From contig JAFEDL010000035.1 in NCBI GenBank assembly GCA_018241645.1, positions 1 through 47,797 on the forward strand: a stretch of 47,797 nucleotides of DNA. The letters are read 5' to 3'. The notes beneath the pieces are model-generated. The model was not told the DNA's origin. It saw only the letters and a list, made by a program, of their open reading frames with translations, and ran no database searches. Both the position numbers and the translations under genes were made by a program. Positions 8,578 to 16,712 of this stretch are shown one piece after another. The number at the start of each line of letters is the position of its first letter. Positions within the stretch are counted from its first letter, which is position 1. The stretch is from Pseudomonadota bacterium (GTDB lineage: Bacteria > Pseudomonadota > Gammaproteobacteria > Burkholderiales > SG8-39).

Positions 8578-10598
8578 GCGCCCTGTACCCCCCGCTGCCC
8601 CTTGGCCGGGCCCCGCACGGGGACCGTGACCGCCGGGGCACGCTCTTCGCGCCGCGCGGCCATCCGGTAACGGCGGTCGGCGAGCGCGAGCAGCCCGCCC
8701 AGCGCCATGATCGCGCACCCGCCCCAGATCCAGGTGACGAACGGCTTGTAATAGATGCGCACGCTCCACGCCCCGCCCTCGACGGGTTCACCGAGGGACA
8801 CATACAGGTCGCCCAGGAAGCCCGTGTCGATGTCGGCTTCGGTCATGGGCATGTTGCTCACGTTGTAGGCCCGCTTTTCCGGGTGAAGCACCACGACTTC
8901 CTTGCCGTCGCGGCTGACCCGCACCGTGCCGCGCGAGGCGCGGTAGTTCGGGCCCTTGGCGTTCTGCGCGCCGTCGAAGCGGAAGGTGTATCCGCCCACC
9001 ATTACCGTGTCGCCGACCGCCATGCGCACGTCGCGCTCGATTTCGTAGCCCTTCACCACGGTGACGCCCACGATGAACACCGCCACGCCGAGGTGCGCGA
9101 GCAGCATCCCGTAATACCCGCTGGGCTGCGAGGCGAGCTTCGCGCCGAATCCCCCGGGGAGCCTCGCGAAGCGCTCGCGCAGGTTGACCAGTCCCGACGC
9201 AAAGATCCAGAACGCGAGGGCGAGTCCGAAGCTGACCATCGGGGACCACTTCGTAAGGCTCCACTCCGCAGCCGCCAGCGGCACCAGCAGCGCGGACACC
9301 ACGCTCACCGCAAGGGCCCAGCGCAGCTTCAGCGCGAGTTCGGCGAGGCTCGCCTGCTTCCAGCGCGCGATCGGCCCGACGCCCATCAGGAACAGGGCCG
9401 GCGTCATGAGCGGGACGAACACGGCCTGGAAGTACGGCGGGCCGACCGAGATCTTCCCCAGGTTCAGCGCATCGAGGAACAGCGGGTAAAGCGTGCCGAG
9501 CAGCACCGAGCCTGCGGCCACCACGAGGAAGACGTTGTTCGTGAGGAGCATGGATTCACGCGAGACCGGCTCGAACGTCCCGCCGAGGCCCACCTTGGGC
9601 GCGCGCCACGCGAAGAGCGCGAGCGAACCGCCGATGACGATCACGAGGAAGGCGAGGATGAAGATGCCCCGCCGCGGGTCGGTCGCAAACGCGTGCACGG
9701 AAGTGAGCACCCCCGAGCGCACGAGGAAGGTGCCCAGCAGGCTGAGGCTGAACGCGCAGATGGCGAGAAGCACCGTCCAGCTGCGGAATCCACCGCGCTT
9801 TTCGGTCACGGCGAGCGAATGCAGCAGGGCCGTGCCCACCAGCCAGGGCATGAAAGAGGCGTTTTCGACCGGGTCCCAGAACCACCAGCCGCCCCATCCG
9901 AGTTCGTAATAGGCCCACCCGCTGCCCAGCGCGATGCCGCAGGTCAGGAAGCACCACGCGAGGATGGTCCAAGGGCGCGACCAGCGCGCCCAGGTGGCGT
10001 CCAGGCGGCCGCCCAGCAGCGCCGCGATCGCGAACGAGAAGGCGACTGAAAAACCCACATACCCCATGTACAGCATCGGCGGGTGGATCACCATGCCGGG
10101 ATCCTGCAAGAGCGGGTTGAGGTCGCGGCCGTCCTCGGCCGCCGGGAGCAACCGGGCGAACGGGTTCGAGGTAAGGAGCAGGAACAGCAGGAAGCCGGTG
10201 CTCACCAGGCCCATTACGCCGATTACGCGCGCCACCATCGGCTCGGGCAGGTGCCGGCTGAAAACCGTCACCGCGGCGGTCCAGATCCCCAGCATCAGCA
10301 CCCACAGGAGCATCGAGCCTTCGTGCGAGCCCCAGGTTGCCGCAATGCGGTATTGCAGGGGGAGCTGGGAATTCGAGTTGGTCGCGACGTTGAGCACGGA
10401 GAAGTCGTTGCTCGCGAACGACCATCCCAGGCAGAGGAAGGCAATCGCGACGAACAGGAACTGGCCCTGCGCCGCGGGGCGCGCTACCGCCATCCAGGCA
10501 GGCATGCCGCGCGCCGCGCCCACGATGGGCATGACCCCCTGGGCCAGCGCGAGGGTCAGCGCAAGAATGAGAGAGAAGTGTCCGATTTCTGGGATCAA
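8574..10598 (-). CDS. ccmF: Heme lyase subunit CcmF
   Basis: 674 aa polytopic membrane protein, the core of the system I heme ligase that attaches heme to CXXCH cysteines. It contains the WWD-type heme motif (GWGGWWFWDPVENASFMPWL) and conserved His-containing loops, and has the length of the family. No ATG gives the conserved beginning IPEIGHFSLILAL; a TTG at 10598-10596 does, placed 32 bases after the ccmE stop, so I chose TTG. A much longer in-frame reading to 12446 runs antisense through the tetraheme gene and is spurious. The short ccmE-ccmF gap holds a small direct repeat of GGGGGTC. Confidence 0.94.
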   Translation of the reverse strand: MIPEIGHFSLILALTLALAQGVMPIVGAARGMPAWMAVARPAAQGQFLFVAIAFLCLGWSFASNDFSVLNVATNSNSQLPLQYRIAATWGSHEGSMLLWVLMLGIWTAAVTVFSRHLPEPMVARVIGVMGLVSTGFLLFLLLTSNPFARLLPAAEDGRDLNPLLQDPGMVIHPPMLYMGYVGFSVAFSFAIAALLGGRLDATWARWSRPWTILAWCFLTCGIALGSGWAYYELGWGGWWFWDPVENASFMPWLVGTALLHSLAVTEKRGGFRSWTVLLAICAFSLSLLGTFLVRSGVLTSVHAFATDPRRGIFILAFLVIVIGGSLALFAWRAPKVGLGGTFEPVSRESMLLTNNVFLVVAAGSVLLGTLYPLFLDALNLGKISVGPPYFQAVFVPLMTPALFLMGVGPIARWKQASLAELALKLRWALAVSVVSALLVPLAAAEWSLTKWSPMVSFGLALAFWIFASGLVNLRERFARLPGGFGAKLASQPSGYYGMLLAHLGVAVFIVGVTVVKGYEIERDVRMAVGDTVMVGGYTFRFDGAQNAKGPNYRASRGTVRVSRDGKEVVVLHPEKRAYNVSNMPMTEADIDTGFLGDLYVSLGEPVEGGAWSVRIYYKPFVTWIWGGCAIMALGGLLALADRRYRMAARREERAPAVTVPVRGPAKGQRGVQGA

Positions 10599-10630
10599 GG
10601 GGCCTCGGGGGTCGGGGGTCGGGTGGCCGG

Positions 10631-11080
10631 CTACTTGGGAGAAACGCTCTTTTGCGCTTTCTGCGCCTGCTCGATGGCGTGGCCCGCCTCGGGCGGCATG
10701 TAATTCTCGTCGTGCTTGGCCAGCACGTCCGTGGCGCGGAACACCCCGTCCGGCCCGAGCCTGCCCTGCGCGACCACGCCCTTGCCCTCCTTGAAGAGGT
10801 CCGGAAGGATGCCCGTGTAGACCACCGGGATGACCTTGACCGTGTCGGTCACGTTGAAATGCACCGTCAGCCCGTCCTGCTGGCGCTTCACGCTGCCGGT
10901 CTCGACCATGCCGCCGATCCGGAACGCCTTTTCCAGCGGCGCCTCCTTGGCCGCCACCTGGCTGGGGCTGAAGAAGAACACGAGGTTGCTCTGGAAGGCG
11001 TTGAGCACCAGCGCCGCGGCAATGGCAAGCACCGCCAGTCCGGCGCCGATGAGGGCCATTCGCTTGTGTCGGGGTTTCAC
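10631..11080 (-). CDS. ccmE: Heme chaperone CcmE
   Basis: 149 aa periplasmic heme chaperone with an N-terminal anchor. The family begins with a basic cap and one membrane helix; here that is (V/M)[13 protein letters not shown], starting at GTG 11080-11078. The beta-barrel OB-fold follows, then the heme-binding motif [12 protein letters not shown], in which the His binds heme covalently and the Tyr is an axial ligand. No strong RBS is visible for the GTG, and an in-frame ATG at 11059 would remove the basic cap, so GTG is preferred. First gene of the leftward ccmEFGHI-methyltransferase transcript. Confidence 0.95.
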   Translation of the reverse strand: MKPRHKRMALIGAGLAVLAIAAALVLNAFQSNLVFFFSPSQVAAKEAPLEKAFRIGGMVETGSVKRQQDGLTVHFNVTDTVKVIPVVYTGILPDLFKEGKGVVAQGRLGPDGVFRATDVLAKHDENYMPPEAGHAIEQAQKAQKSVSPK

Positions 11081-11124
11081 TATGCGGGGTTGGACTTCGG
11101 GAATGATCTGCGGTTCGCGCCGGC

Positions 11125-11153
11125 ATTTTACGCCATGCCGCAGATACTGCCGC
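11125..11153 (-). promoter_or_regulatory. Candidate promoter for ccmEFGHI
   Basis: On the minus strand a TAAAAT hexamer (11130-11125, 5 of 6 to consensus) lies about 45 bases before the ccmE GTG. At 17-base spacing the -35 is GCGGCA (11153-11148), only 3 of 6. It is a weak promoter unless activated. Confidence 0.3.
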
Positions 11154-11193
11154 GGATACACCGGGGAAGACCGCGCGGGGGCCGAGACTCCTA

Positions 11194-11222
11194 TTGACGT
11201 TTCCCTTCCAGCTATGAACAAT
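11194..11222 (+). promoter_or_regulatory. Candidate sigma-70 promoter for the electron-transfer cluster
   Basis: TTGACG (11194-11199) followed 17 bases later by AACAAT (11217-11222), about 55 bases upstream of the tetraheme cytochrome start. The -35 is 5 of 6 and the -10 is 4 of 6 to consensus. It is the best-looking promoter between the divergent ccmE and cytochrome genes and could drive the gene block that continues to about 22.3 kb. Confidence 0.45.
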
Positions 11223-11276
11223 CGCACACTCCGCGAAATTCATTCTTTTTTCCAAACACAAATACCCGAGACGCCC

Positions 11277-12206
11277 ATGCCCATCCGCTCCGCACTGATC
11301 GCACTTGCAATCCTGGGAATCGCCGCGGGCAAGGCCTATGCCGCGCCGTTCGCCGAGGGCTTTCGCAAATGTCAGGAATGCCACGAGGCCGAGGTCGAGG
11401 TCTGGAAGAAGACCAAGCACTCCACCAGCTACAACGAGGTCCACAAGAAGGAATCGGCCGCGAAGATCCTCGCCGCGGCCGGCGGCGGCGCCAGCATGCG
11501 GCAGAACGCCACCTGCGTGATGTGCCACTACACCGAGACCAAAGCCTCGGAGACCGCAAAGCCCCAGGTGGCCTCCGGCCCATCGTGCGAGAGCTGCCAC
11601 GGGGCCTCGTCCGAGTTCCGCGACATCCACAACTTCTACGGGGAGGGGGTGGCCGACGCCAGCAAGGAGTCGCCCGCCAACAAGGCCAAGCGGCTTGCCG
11701 CCGCGGCCAAGGCAGGGATGATCTGGTCGTTCATGACCTACGACATCGCCGCCAACTGCAACGAGTGCCACGGCCTCGCCAACCCGAAGGTCAAGGGCGA
11801 CGTGCTGGCCAAGATGCTCGACGCCGGGCACCCGGGCGAACCCGAATTCGAGCTCGTGCGCTACTCGCAGGGCAGCGTGCGGCACCGCTACTACCCGCCG
11901 AACGTGGACAAGAACGCCGAGATGAATCCCGCCGAGCTGTCGCGCCTTTTCATCGTCGGGCAGGCTGCCAAGCTGGTGTCGGCCGTCGCCGCGGCCGGCA
12001 AAGGCGGCGGGGAGAAGTACGCTGCGCTGCAAAAGAAACGCGAGGCCGACGCCCGCGCCGCCCTCCAGGCGGTCGCCGACGTGCCTGAAGTGAAGGCCGT
12101 CCTCGACAAGCCCGCCGCCGATGCCGCGCGCAAGCTCGCGGACGCGCTGAAGGGCAAGGACCTGTCGGCCAAAGTGAAGCTGCCCGCCAAGAACACGTAC
12201 AAGTGA
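11277..12206 (+). CDS. Periplasmic tetraheme cytochrome c (cytochrome c554-like)
   Basis: 309 aa. The ATG at 11277 gives a clean signal peptide (MPIRSALIALAILGIAAG..AYA, about 1-22); longer in-frame starts lack one. Four heme c motifs are present: C32QECH, C80VMCH, C104ESCH and C161NECH, spread through the first 165 residues as in cytochrome c554-type folds. The last 110 residues are Ala/Lys-rich and probably helical, without hemes. Extra His residues (for example KHSTSYNEVHKK) can serve as distal ligands. It is the first gene of the cluster and divergent from ccmE, whose product is needed for its heme attachment. A periplasmic electron shuttle is inferred; the partner is not known. Confidence 0.85.
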   Translation: MPIRSALIALAILGIAAGKAYAAPFAEGFRKCQECHEAEVEVWKKTKHSTSYNEVHKKESAAKILAAAGGGASMRQNATCVMCHYTETKASETAKPQVASGPSCESCHGASSEFRDIHNFYGEGVADASKESPANKAKRLAAAAKAGMIWSFMTYDIAANCNECHGLANPKVKGDVLAKMLDAGHPGEPEFELVRYSQGSVRHRYYPPNVDKNAEMNPAELSRLFIVGQAAKLVSAVAAAGKGGGEKYAALQKKREADARAALQAVADVPEVKAVLDKPAADAARKLADALKGKDLSAKVKLPAKNTYK

Positions 12207-12264
12207 GCGCCGGCGCGGGCGGACCGCTGGACGCGCGGGTGCCTGCCCCCCGGGGCGAACCGGG

Positions 12265-13998
12265 ATGAATGACGCCCAGCTGATGGAGCGCCCGCGGCGC
12301 TGGGACACCCCGTTCGACCGGGAGATGTCCGACAGCGTCGTTGACGGGCTGCTTGCGCGGCCGGAGTTCGCCTCGATCGACGCGGGCCGGTTCCCGGCCG
12401 CCGCCCCCCTGAGGGGAATCCTCCAGAACGATTGCAGGATCAGCACCTACGCGCCCGGCGATATCGTGGTGCGCGAGGGCGACTACGGCAACTCGGCGTT
12501 TCTCGTGCTGTCGGGCAGCCTCCGCGTGGTACTGCCGCCCGGCCTGCCGCGCCAGGTGCTCGGGCGAGCTCCCGAAAAGAAGCGCGACGCCTTCAGCGTG
12601 CTGCGCGACATGCTTACCCACTCCCGGATCCCCGAGGTGCGCGACACCGGGATGTACCGCGCGGCGCACGCCCTTGCGCGCGGTTCGAGCGAGGACCGCG
12701 ACTCGCTGCTGCGCGTGCGCGACCCGGCCGGGCTGTTCGGGCCGGGCGTAGACCCCGCGGCCGACCCGACGCGCATCCCGCCGCTGGCCGACGCGTTCAA
12801 GACTGGCGTACTGCCGGCCGGGACGCTGTTCGGCGAGGTGGCCGCGTTGGGCCGGGTGCAGCGCTCGGCCACCGTCTATGCGGAATCCGAGTGCCGCGTG
12901 CTCGAGATGCGCTGGCAGGCGCTGCGCGACATCAAGAACCGCGACGACACGTGGCGCGACAGGATCGAGCAGGGCTACCGGCAGAACCAGCTCCGGACGC
13001 ACCTGGCCGAGCACCCGCTTCTGGCCGGCATCGACGCCAAGACCCTGCAGATGATCGCCGACCGGACCCTGTTCGAGACCTACGGGTCGTTCGAGTGGAA
13101 CGTCGGGTTCAAAAGCGGCAAGCGCGACGAGCGCCCGGCCCCGGAGTCCGAGCCGGCGGTGGCGAAGGAGGGCGATTACCCCGACGGGCTGCTGTTGGTG
13201 ATCGGCGGATTCGGCCGCGTTTCCAGCGGCCTCGGGCACGGCGCCCGGACGCTCACCTACCTGCGCGAAGGCGACCATTTCGGCCTGGACGAGTTGCTCG
13301 AAGCCTGGAAGAGCGGCGCGGACTGCGCCTACGAGACCAGCCTTACCGCGCTCGGGTACCTGCACGTGCTGCGCATCCCGTACTCCGTGCTTGCCGAACT
13401 GGTGTTCCCCAAGCTGGCCCCCCTGGCGAAGCGGCTGATCGACTCGGCCTCCAGGCCGATCGCCGACGACGCGTTCCTCGAATGGGCGGTGGAGCAGCGT
13501 TTCATCAACGGCACCAAGACGATGCTGATCGATCTTGAGAAGTGCACGCGCTGCGACGACTGCGTGCGCGCCTGTGCCGACACCCACGGCGGCAACCCCA
13601 AGTTCATCCGCCACGGCCAGAAGCTGGGCAACTGGATGGTCGCCAATGCCTGCATGCAGTGCGTCGACCCCGTCTGCATGATCGGCTGCCCGACCGGGGC
13701 GATCGCCCGGACCACCGGGGGCGGCGTGGTCGTGATCAACGACCTCACCTGCATCGGCTGCGGCACCTGCGCGAACGCATGTCCTTACGACAACATCCGC
13801 CTGGTCCCGATCCGGGACAAGGAGGGCCAGCAGGTGCTCGACCCCGTCTCCCGCGAGGCGATCGTCAAGGCCACCAAGTGCGACCTGTGCGCCTCGCTGC
13901 CGAGCGGCCCGTCCTGCGAGCGCGCCTGCCCGCACGATGCGCTGAAGCGGGTCGACATCCAGTCCCTGATCCAGCGCGCCGCGCAACTCGAGGCCTAG
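12265..13998 (+). CDS. Cyclic-nucleotide-binding domain / four-cluster [4Fe-4S] ferredoxin fusion
   Basis: 577 aa, no signal peptide, so cytoplasmic. A first CNB-type domain (about 57-220, with an insertion at about 92-183) keeps a phosphate-binding cassette, FGEVAALGRVQRSATV, with the Glu (191) and Arg (200) that hold the cyclic nucleotide. A second CNB-like domain (about 248-382) lacks the Arg and looks degenerate. The C-terminus has 16 Cys in the DmsB/NrfC pattern: 427/430/433/437, 463/466/471/475, 496/499/502/506 and 539/542/551/555, enough for four [4Fe-4S] clusters. Such ferredoxins link a catalytic or donor subunit to a membrane quinone-reactive partner; the next gene encodes a di-heme b-like membrane protein. 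Gating of electron flow by a bound nucleotide is inference. Confidence 0.88.
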   Translation: MNDAQLMERPRRWDTPFDREMSDSVVDGLLARPEFASIDAGRFPAAAPLRGILQNDCRISTYAPGDIVVREGDYGNSAFLVLSGSLRVVLPPGLPRQVLGRAPEKKRDAFSVLRDMLTHSRIPEVRDTGMYRAAHALARGSSEDRDSLLRVRDPAGLFGPGVDPAADPTRIPPLADAFKTGVLPAGTLFGEVAALGRVQRSATVYAESECRVLEMRWQALRDIKNRDDTWRDRIEQGYRQNQLRTHLAEHPLLAGIDAKTLQMIADRTLFETYGSFEWNVGFKSGKRDERPAPESEPAVAKEGDYPDGLLLVIGGFGRVSSGLGHGARTLTYLREGDHFGLDELLEAWKSGADCAYETSLTALGYLHVLRIPYSVLAELVFPKLAPLAKRLIDSASRPIADDAFLEWAVEQRFINGTKTMLIDLEKCTRCDDCVRACADTHGGNPKFIRHGQKLGNWMVANACMQCVDPVCMIGCPTGAIARTTGGGVVVINDLTCIGCGTCANACPYDNIRLVPIRDKEGQQVLDPVSREAIVKATKCDLCASLPSGPSCERACPHDALKRVDIQSLIQRAAQLEA

Positions 13999-14004
13999 GA
14001 CGGC

Positions 14005-14877
14005 GTGCGCGAACTCCGGATACTTGCAGGTGCCGACCCGGCCGCCGCCAGGCGAGCGCAGGTGCGCCGCTCGTGGCGCATCCTCGGCATCTTCTGGCTC
14101 GCCGCGCTGGTGCTCTGGCTCGGGGTCACGGTCCTCGCCTGGCACGCCGAGCGCAGCCTCGGCAATGCCGCGGTCATCACCGGCTACGCGCTGTTCGCGG
14201 TGATCCTGTCGCTTGCCTTCTTCAAGGCCAGGAAGCGCCTGCTGGTGCTGCCGCTGGGCACCGTGCGCGAGTGGATGCTCGGGCACGTGGTCCTCGGCGC
14301 AGTCAGCATACCGCTCTACTTCCAGCACACGCGCGGCCTGTGGCCCGACGGCCGCTACGAGCAGGCGATCGCGTTCGCCTTCTACGCGGTGACGCTGTCG
14401 GGCATCGCCGGATACGCGCTGCAGCGCCTGCTGCCGCGCCGGCTGGCGGACATCGAGGGCGAGGTCATCTACGAGCGCATCCCTTCCGAGGTCGCCGCAC
14501 TGCGCGAGGAGGTCGAGGAACTGGTGCTGAAAGCCGTCAAGGAACTGGGTTCCGACACCCTCGGCCGGTATTACGAGGAGTCCCTGGAGTGGTTCTTCTG
14601 GCGGCCGCGGTTCCTGGTGGGCCACGTGCTCGGCAGCGGCCGCAGCGCCAGCTGGATCCGCGGGCGCATCACCGCGCTGCGGCGCTACCTGAGCGAGGAC
14701 GAGCGCGCCTACCTGGTCCGGATCGAGGAACTCGCGCTCAGAAAGAGCCGCCTCGACGCGCACTACGCGCTGCAGAGCGTCCTCAAGTTCTGGCTGTTCA
14801 TCCACGTCCCGGCTTCGGTGCTGCTGGTGTTGCTGGCATCCTGGCACCTGCTGGTAGTCAACATCTACGCACGATGA
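14005..14877 (+). CDS. Membrane protein with di-heme cytochrome b-like His spacing
   Basis: 290 aa with about five membrane helices (about 25-47, 54-73, 88-108, 119-142 and 256-286) and a large polar loop at 145-255. His94 and His108 lie in one helix and His267 and His281 in another; both pairs are 14 residues apart, the spacing by which helices B and D of cytochrome bc1 cytochrome b hold two hemes. No family name can be given. The start is GTG at 14005, with AGGA just upstream inside the preceding stop region. It follows the ferredoxin fusion by 6 bases and overlaps the decaheme gene by ATGA. Role inferred: quinone-linked membrane electron transfer between the Fe-S protein and periplasmic hemes. 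Confidence 0.7.
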   Translation: MRELRILAGADPAAARRAQVRRSWRILGIFWLAALVLWLGVTVLAWHAERSLGNAAVITGYALFAVILSLAFFKARKRLLVLPLGTVREWMLGHVVLGAVSIPLYFQHTRGLWPDGRYEQAIAFAFYAVTLSGIAGYALQRLLPRRLADIEGEVIYERIPSEVAALREEVEELVLKAVKELGSDTLGRYYEESLEWFFWRPRFLVGHVLGSGRSASWIRGRITALRRYLSEDERAYLVRIEELALRKSRLDAHYALQSVLKFWLFIHVPASVLLVLLASWHLLVVNIYAR

Positions 14878-16712
14878 GCGATCGCGGCCGTTTCGGGCAC
14901 AAGGAGAGCACGTACGAGAGGCCCAACCAGCCTTACCTCTGCGGCCGCAGCGGCTTGTGGAAGAAGTCGTGCTGGCAGGGTCCGGGGGTCGGCGGGCAAT
15001 GCGGCGGGCAGTCCGAGTGCGCCCCGGCGCGCATAGGCGACCGCTGGGAGTGCCGCAGGCCCAGGCGCGCGGGCGGCACCTGCGCGGAAGGCCCCATGCC
15101 GGACGGAACCTGCGGGCGTTGCCAAGCCCCGTGCGCCCCGCGCAGGAATGTCCGCACCATGCGCGCGCACTTCTCGCTGGTGGCGGTGCTTGCGCTGTTC
15201 GTGTTCCTCGTGATCGGGATCGACCCGCGCGCAAGCTCCGTGGTCGGCCCGGCGGCGGTGGACGCGGGCCACCTGACTAGCGTGCACGCAGGCTTCACGC
15301 GCGAGCAGGGCTGCGTCGCCTGCCATACCAGCCACGCCAAGGATGCCGGAAGCTGGCTCCTCGCGACATTCCGCACCAATGACCCGAGCGCCGGCTGCGT
15401 GGGCTGCCACGACTTTGCCGGCCCGGTGATGAAAGCCCACAACCAGGAACACCCCAAGCGGCCCGGGATGGGCGAAGTCTCGTGCGCGAGCTGCCACGTC
15501 GAGCACAAGGGCGCGGCGTTCAAGATCGCGGAGGTCCCCGACTATGCCTGCGCCAACTGCCACCAGAAGTCGTTCGACAACTTCGCTTCGGGCCATCCCG
15601 CCTTTCCGGCAGGCTATCCCTACACGCGGCCGGGCACGATCTACTTCGACCACGCCAAGCACCTGAAGGACTATTTCACCGACCCCAAGCGCACCAAGGG
15701 CCCCGACCGGGACGCGAAATTCGCGGAGATCGCCAGGCACAAATGCACCGCCTGCCATTCCATCGAGAACGCCACGCGCGAGGTCAAGCCCAAGCCCTAC
15801 GCTGAAATCTGCGCCGGCTGCCACACCGCGCAGATCGTCAAGCGCGAACTCGTGCTGTTCGAGCCGGAAAAGGTCACCGCTGCCGCATCCGTGCTGCTCG
15901 GCCTCGAGAAGGACGGCGACGAAGAGGCCGCCAAGCAGCGCCTGTCCAAGCTGTGGGCCTCGATGGCGCGCTCGGGCGCCGAAGCCCTGGCCGAGCTGGT
16001 GCCTCCGCCCGCGGCCGACGGCGGGAAAAAGCAGCCTGCGGATGCGCTTTATGCAGGCCTCCCGGGCCAGCTTGCGCGCGACGCCGGGGCGGCGTGGTCC
16101 GCCGGCCGCACCGTCTCCGCTTCCGGCGCGAAGCCGGACACCCCGGGCTGGGCCACGGGGGAGAACTCGGACGGCAACCAGGCGCTGTTCTACCGCGCCT
16201 CGGGCCACGCCGATCCGGTGATGAAGGCCTGGATCGAATCGTTGCGGGCCGGACTGCAGGATAAGGACGGCAAGAAGCGCGCGCTGGCGAAGGAGGCGAT
16301 GAACGATTTCCTCGACAGCCAGACGGGGCCGGGCGCCTGCGGCAAGTGCCATTCGGCCGCCCTGCGCCAGGTGTCTGCCGGGCGGCCGGGCGCCGCCTGG
16401 GGCTACACCGGGCCCGACACGCGGCCGCTGAACCGGTACACGCACACCAAGCACCTGGGCCTGGTGGACCCCGACGCCGGCTGCACGACCTGCCACGAGC
16501 TCAACGCGCAGTCGAAGTACCCGAAGTACTTCACCAGCAAGGCTTCCGCGCCCGCCGTTTACGAGAGCAATTTCTCAGGAATCCGCAAGGAGACTTGTGT
16601 TGAGTGCCATCGCGAGGGTCAGGTAAACTCGGCGTGTCAGGTGTGCCACACGTATCACATGCCGCACAGGTTCAACCTGGGCTTCAGACAGAAGGGGGGG
16701 GCAACAAAATGA
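14874..16712 (+). CDS. Membrane-anchored decaheme cytochrome c with Cys-rich N-terminus
   Basis: 612 aa. The first 95 residues are not a signal peptide but a basic, Gly/Cys-rich region with nine Cys (23, 33, 43, 49, 60, 70, 80, 83, 87), followed by a membrane helix (about 99-116). The rest is periplasmic with ten CXXCH motifs starting at C147, C175, C204, C226, C291, C313, C489, C537, C575 and C588: six in an N-terminal group, a 170-residue heme-free stretch, then four. The ATG overlaps the preceding stop (ATGA), so the Cys-rich region is part of the coding unit as arranged. By topology the Cys-rich part is cytoplasmic and might bind Fe-S or zinc. It should collect electrons at the periplasmic face of the inner membrane. 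Confidence 0.85.
   Translation: MSDRGRFGHKESTYERPNQPYLCGRSGLWKKSCWQGPGVGGQCGGQSECAPARIGDRWECRRPRRAGGTCAEGPMPDGTCGRCQAPCAPRRNVRTMRAHFSLVAVLALFVFLVIGIDPRASSVVGPAAVDAGHLTSVHAGFTREQGCVACHTSHAKDAGSWLLATFRTNDPSAGCVGCHDFAGPVMKAHNQEHPKRPGMGEVSCASCHVEHKGAAFKIAEVPDYACANCHQKSFDNFASGHPAFPAGYPYTRPGTIYFDHAKHLKDYFTDPKRTKGPDRDAKFAEIARHKCTACHSIENATREVKPKPYAEICAGCHTAQIVKRELVLFEPEKVTAAASVLLGLEKDGDEEAAKQRLSKLWASMARSGAEALAELVPPPAADGGKKQPADALYAGLPGQLARDAGAAWSAGRTVSASGAKPDTPGWATGENSDGNQALFYRASGHADPVMKAWIESLRAGLQDKDGKKRALAKEAMNDFLDSQTGPGACGKCHSAALRQVSAGRPGAAWGYTGPDTRPLNRYTHTKHLGLVDPDAGCTTCHELNAQSKYPKYFTSKASAPAVYESNFSGIRKETCVECHREGQVNSACQVCHTYHMPHRFNLGFRQKGGATK

Noticed and set aside
8574..12446. A 1290-codon frame containing CcmF
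   Set aside because: The part beyond 10598 is antisense to the tetraheme and Fe-S genes and overlaps ccmE; CcmF homology starts at the TTG at 10598.
11950..15234. A 1094-codon minus-strand frame
   Set aside because: Low-complexity Arg/Ala/Gly-rich shadow of the plus-strand ferredoxin fusion and cytochrome genes, with no recognisable domain.
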